Below, in pieces: positions 60,934-64,000 of a stretch of 64,000 nt of DNA. The translations under genes and the position numbers were made by a program. Source of the stretch: Thermatribacter velox (lineage in GTDB: Bacteria > Atribacterota > Atribacteria > Atribacterales > Thermatribacteraceae); contig NZ_CP121689.1 of NCBI RefSeq assembly GCF_038396615.1, positions 1-64,000 on the forward strand. The letters are read 5' to 3'. The notes under the pieces were generated by a model. It was not told the origin of the DNA. It worked only from the letters and a program-made list of their open reading frames with translations, and searched no databases. How positions within the stretch are numbered: the stretch's first letter is position 1; each line of letters opens with the position of its first letter.

Positions 60934-63360
60934 TTACAGAGAATGTTCAGTACGCCTGATTATATCTTCCTGGGTTTTGGGGTCCAGAGCAACAAATAGA
61001 GCGCTATAGCCTGCCACTCTAACAATGAGGTCGCGATATTTTTCGGGGCTCTTTTGAGCTTCCCGAAGGGTTTGCGCGTCAACAACGTTGAACTGGACAT
61101 GCCATCCCTTAAGATCCCGGAAAAAAGTGATTATCAGGTCGATAAGTTTCTTAATGCCCTCTTCTTTGGCAAGTACCGAGGGAGTAAATTTGAGGTTGAG
61201 TAGTTGAGCAATCATTTTAATTGTGGGAAGTTTACTCACCGATTTGAGCACCGCAGTGGGGCCCTTTTTTTCGGTTCCGTAGAAAGGAGAAACACCTTCA
61301 GCTATGGGTTCTCCTGCTCTCCTCCCGTCGGGGGTTGCTCCAACAGCCATACCCAAGGGGACATTGGCAGAAATATTCGAGGTTGATCCACAGTAGTTTC
61401 CGCCTATAGGACCGCGTCCAAAGCGGGTATTACGATAATTTTTAAGTTCATAAAGGTAGTCTTCCATAACTCTTTGAGCAAGCGCATCCACATAGTCTTC
61501 ATCATTACCATACTTGGGGACTTTATCGCGTATTTTTTTGAGCACCATCTGGCCCGATGGACTTTCGAAATTTTCTCGCAGTGCAGTGAGCAGTTCTTCC
61601 CAGGTTAAAGTGCGTTCTTCGTATATTAATTTACGAATGGAAGCGAGACTATTTGCGGTGTTGGCTAATCCTGAAAAAGGACCACTAACCACGTCGTATA
61701 CCGCTCCTCCTTCTTTAATGCTCTTGCCTCTTTCCAGACAATTGTCTACCAGCGCTGAACAAAAAGCGTCAGGAACCAGTTCCTCGAGTGCAGTATCGGC
61801 TCCTGCATCCATTAAAACTTCGCATTTAGTGTAAAAAGCAAGTTGTTTTCGAAATTCCTGATAAAAGTCTTCAAAGTTTTTGCAATGCTGGGGTGTTTTT
61901 GTGGTATGAAGGCAACAACCATTGACAGGACACTTTCCTCCATAAAGGGTAACTTCGAGTACTTTTAACGCATTGAGGAAAGACATACCAGTGTTACGAT
62001 ATCCCCATTTTCCAGGAACTGCAGCTTCTACGCAACCGACAATGGCATAATCTCTTGCGTCTTCAATGGTGGCCCCTTTTTCCATGAGGGCGGGTATGAT
62101 TATTTCGTCGTTCTTCATAGCTGGCATTCCAAATCCCAACCTGATGACTCTGGCACATTCTTCAAGGTAAAAACGCGGGGAGGTGGTGTGATAGCGCGCC
62201 GAAAGGTTAGGAGTTGTTAAGCGTAACCCCCCTACAGCTTTTAAGATAAGAATGCTCAATTCATTGGTAGCATCTCGGCCAGAACGGTCCTGACCGCCAA
62301 TGGTTACGTTCTGATAGGTCGTATACCCCATCCCAAAGCGGGTATGCGCCCAGGGACGGATTTTGTTGATAGTGAACATCTTAATGAACAGGTTCTGTAA
62401 AAGCTCTACAGTAAACTGGTGGTCAATTTTTCCTTCCTGAAAATCTTTAGCCCAGTAAGGATAGAGATATTGATCTAACCTTCCCAAAGAGAAAGAATGT
62501 CCATTACTTTCTATTTGAGTGATTAAATGAACAAACCAGGTGAGCTGTATTGCTTCGTAGAAACTGGTTGGGGGTCGTTCTGCAATGCGGTCAAGCACTT
62601 TAGCAATGTTTTCAAGTTCTCTTTTGCGGAACGGGTTCTCGGTTACACTGGCCTCCAGTTTGGCCAGTTGTTCATATCTTTTTATAAACTTTATTACTCC
62701 TTCCAGTACGATAATTACAGATTCATAGAAGACCTTTTTCTTGATGAAATCAGGGTCTCTGGGGTCCAGAGACTCTTTTTTTTCAATTGTTTCTTCAAGC
62801 AATCCTTTCCAGCCCTTTTCCAGGACCTTGGGGAAGTTTACAATAATGTGTCCATCACCGGAAGTGATGTTCCCTCTTCCCGAAATAGCTCCTATTTCTT
62901 GAGCTTTCAGCACAAAGTCAGGAATAATTTGCGTAGCTCTATCATAAAGGGTTTTCCCTTTCCAGTAAGGGATTACTTCTTTGAGGAGTATTTCTTTTGC
63001 TTTCTGGTCGATGAGAAATTTGTCCCCTGGTCTGCGGTGAAATTCATCAATTTCATTAACGATCCAATCCCAGGAGTACTCAGGAAAAATGGGTGCTCCT
63101 CGTGGTTTCGAAGCTTGGTTGCCAACCAGTAGCTCGTCCTGATATATAAAAATAGTCATTTTTTCCAGAGTGCTGGCTAATGCTTTAGCTCTCTTCAAAA
63201 TTGGGGGGTCTGCTTCATTTTGCTGGTACGTTTCGGTATAAATACGAGCTCTCTCTATACAAACTTCAGGTATTGTTTCCAGCAATGCTTCACGCATAGA
63301 GCGAATTCGTTCTGACATGGTATAACCCGTTTCTAAAACGTCTAACACGGACTGGGTCAT
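60934..63360 (-). CDS. Glycyl radical enzyme, GCVE dehydratase/lyase type (YbiW-like)
   Basis: The 808-residue enzyme has the PFL-like N-terminal domain and both radical sites: the thiyl Cys443 in DYAIVGCVEAA with the general base Glu445, and Gly784 in VVRVAGYSALF-like VRVAGYS. GCVE marks the dehydratase/lyase branch, not pyruvate formate-lyase, which has two adjacent Cys. Blocks such as IESNGHSFSLGRLDQYLYPY, GFGMPAMKNDEIIIP and GKWGYRNTGMSF look closest to E. coli YbiW among the GREs I recall. The start is ATG 63360 after GAGGTGA; GTG 63369 is also open. It needs the activase at 55072-55986. Confidence 0.94.
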   Translation of the reverse strand: MTQSVLDVLETGYTMSERIRSMREALLETIPEVCIERARIYTETYQQNEADPPILKRAKALASTLEKMTIFIYQDELLVGNQASKPRGAPIFPEYSWDWIVNEIDEFHRRPGDKFLIDQKAKEILLKEVIPYWKGKTLYDRATQIIPDFVLKAQEIGAISGRGNITSGDGHIIVNFPKVLEKGWKGLLEETIEKKESLDPRDPDFIKKKVFYESVIIVLEGVIKFIKRYEQLAKLEASVTENPFRKRELENIAKVLDRIAERPPTSFYEAIQLTWFVHLITQIESNGHSFSLGRLDQYLYPYWAKDFQEGKIDHQFTVELLQNLFIKMFTINKIRPWAHTRFGMGYTTYQNVTIGGQDRSGRDATNELSILILKAVGGLRLTTPNLSARYHTTSPRFYLEECARVIRLGFGMPAMKNDEIIIPALMEKGATIEDARDYAIVGCVEAAVPGKWGYRNTGMSFLNALKVLEVTLYGGKCPVNGCCLHTTKTPQHCKNFEDFYQEFRKQLAFYTKCEVLMDAGADTALEELVPDAFCSALVDNCLERGKSIKEGGAVYDVVSGPFSGLANTANSLASIRKLIYEERTLTWEELLTALRENFESPSGQMVLKKIRDKVPKYGNDEDYVDALAQRVMEDYLYELKNYRNTRFGRGPIGGNYCGSTSNISANVPLGMAVGATPDGRRAGEPIAEGVSPFYGTEKKGPTAVLKSVSKLPTIKMIAQLLNLKFTPSVLAKEEGIKKLIDLIITFFRDLKGWHVQFNVVDAQTLREAQKSPEKYRDLIVRVAGYSALFVALDPKTQEDIIRRTEHSL

Positions 63361-63384
63361 TTTGCTCACCTCACATTAAAAAAC

Positions 63385-63999
63385 TCATAAACGTTTTCTC
63401 AGTACTTCAAAGTGGAAAAATTCAGAATGGTAGTAATCTTTCGAAAAAAGGATTGCTTGTCCTCTCGCATCATAATGAACATGTTCGAGCAACAAAAAGG
63501 GTACACTCCTTTTTAAACCCAGCTTTTTCAGGAAATCTTTATCAGGGCAGTAAGGTATTATTTTGGCTTTCGAGTAGGCAATAACTATACCTTTTTGTTC
63601 CAGTGCCTGGAAAAGCGAACCGTGCCAGTCTCCATCCGAAAAATTTGCGGTGTAGTTTTCTGGAATAATGTCTTCCAGATAAAGCAATGGTTCGTTTTCA
63701 ATGCCCCTTATACGCTTTAAGAGAACGAGAGGACTTTTAAGAGGAATCCCCAGTTTTTTAGAGATAAGGGCATCAGCAAGAATTTTCTCCTTTTCCACTC
63801 TAAGAGTGACCAATTCAATTCCTGAATCCCGAGCCATTTCTGTGGCACTGCGCAACCTGGATATGTCCTTACCCAGGGATGAGGGATCTGCAATAAGAAA
63901 AGTGCCTTTCCCCTGGAGAGTTTCGAGAATGTGTGCCTGTTCCAGGCTGCGTATTGCCTCTCGTACGGTGGACCTTCCTACCGAGAAAAGAGAAGCTAA
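63385..63999 (-). CDS. GntR/HutC-family regulator of the GRE operon, 5' end cut by window edge
   Basis: The frame is open to the right edge (205 codons seen). The helix-turn-helix tail FSVGRSTVREAIRSLEQAHI, with LETLQGKGTFL after it, is the GntR signature. The remainder is a UTRA domain (about 40-205: ELVTLRVEKEKILADALISK, ending EHVHYDARGQAILFSKDYYH), which binds sugar phosphates or similar ligands in the HutC subfamily. About 30 N-terminal residues are missing. The GRE gene starts 24 bp downstream, so it is the likely first gene of the operon and its regulator. Confidence 0.9.
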   Translation of the reverse strand, partial: LASLFSVGRSTVREAIRSLEQAHILETLQGKGTFLIADPSSLGKDISRLRSATEMARDSGIELVTLRVEKEKILADALISKKLGIPLKSPLVLLKRIRGIENEPLLYLEDIIPENYTANFSDGDWHGSLFQALEQKGIVIAYSKAKIIPYCPDKDFLKKLGLKRSVPFLLLEHVHYDARGQAILFSKDYYHSEFFHFEVLRKRL

Positions 64000-64000
64000 A

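Noticed and set aside
60934-63360. Pyruvate formate-lyase assignment for the GRE
   Set aside because: PFL has two adjacent Cys at the active site; here the motif is GCVE with a single Cys and a Glu base, the dehydratase/lyase pattern.

Overview
The window looks like a piece of chromosome from an anaerobic, sugar-fermenting bacterium with an outer membrane, probably a thermophile. An O2-sensitive glycyl radical enzyme with its activase points to anaerobic life. LptA- and LptD-like proteins point to a diderm envelope. Three sugar ABC transporters, a GH1 beta-glucosidase, phosphofructokinase and a glycogen branching enzyme point to saccharolysis. The short ribosomal protein bTHX and three base-repair enzymes (EndoV, AlkA-like, Nth) fit a warm habitat. 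This combination resembles Atribacterota (Caldatribacterium-like), but that placement is inference from gene content and not a computed phylogeny. TTG and GTG starts with strong Shine-Dalgarno sequences are common.

Layout. 1-5.5 kb: a DUF711 gene cut by the left edge, an ACT protein, EndoV, Veg, a membrane protein, a PPC-domain protein and a GH1 glucosidase whose promoter contains a perfect LacI-type palindrome. 5.9-9.6 kb: a decaying zone with a lipoprotein gene broken at codon 2 and by a frameshift, two minimal nucleotidyltransferases, and a frameshifted, internally deleted HepT-like partner. 9.8-17.3 kb: a LacI regulator, a ParB-like protein, DUF2207 and LemA, bTHX (too short for most ORF callers), an ECF S component, a third nucleotidyltransferase, a cysteine-rich lipoprotein with a structured leader, and an HDOD protein. 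17.4-22.2 kb: a ribose-type (CUT2) ABC operon with its LacI regulator. 22.3-35.5 kb: housekeeping and central metabolism (TPR, cyclase, AlkA, GT2, AI-2E family, Sir2, IMPase, PFK, YprB-like nuclease, GlgB, PdxA, aminotransferase, TalC). 35.5-45.3 kb: an envelope block (C11 peptidase lipoprotein, lipoprotein, LptD, LptA), Nth, a PAS-GGDEF protein and a DUF4384/Ig-like protein. 45.3-48.9 kb: a cobalamin-riboswitch-controlled BtuFCD operon. 50.1-54.8 kb: an autoregulated LacI plus CUT1 ABC operon ending in an unusual UPF0047 protein. 54.8-64 kb: the most interesting cluster, GntR/HutC - glycyl radical enzyme - ROK kinase - CUT1 ABC transporter - PF07090-like protein - radical-SAM activase - DUF2007, all on the minus strand.

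The GRE cluster reads as one catabolic unit: import a sugar-like substrate, phosphorylate it with the ROK kinase, then process the phosphate by radical chemistry. The GRE carries the GCVE (dehydratase/lyase) active site and resembles E. coli YbiW. YbiW is reported to open the ring of 1,5-anhydroglucitol-6-phosphate, so an ABC/ROK-fed form of that pathway is the leading hypothesis.

Across the window, all three sugar-binding-protein genes are followed by a strong intercistronic hairpin, and three different CG-centred palindromes mark LacI-type control points. No tRNA, rRNA, CRISPR array, insertion sequence or replication origin was seen.
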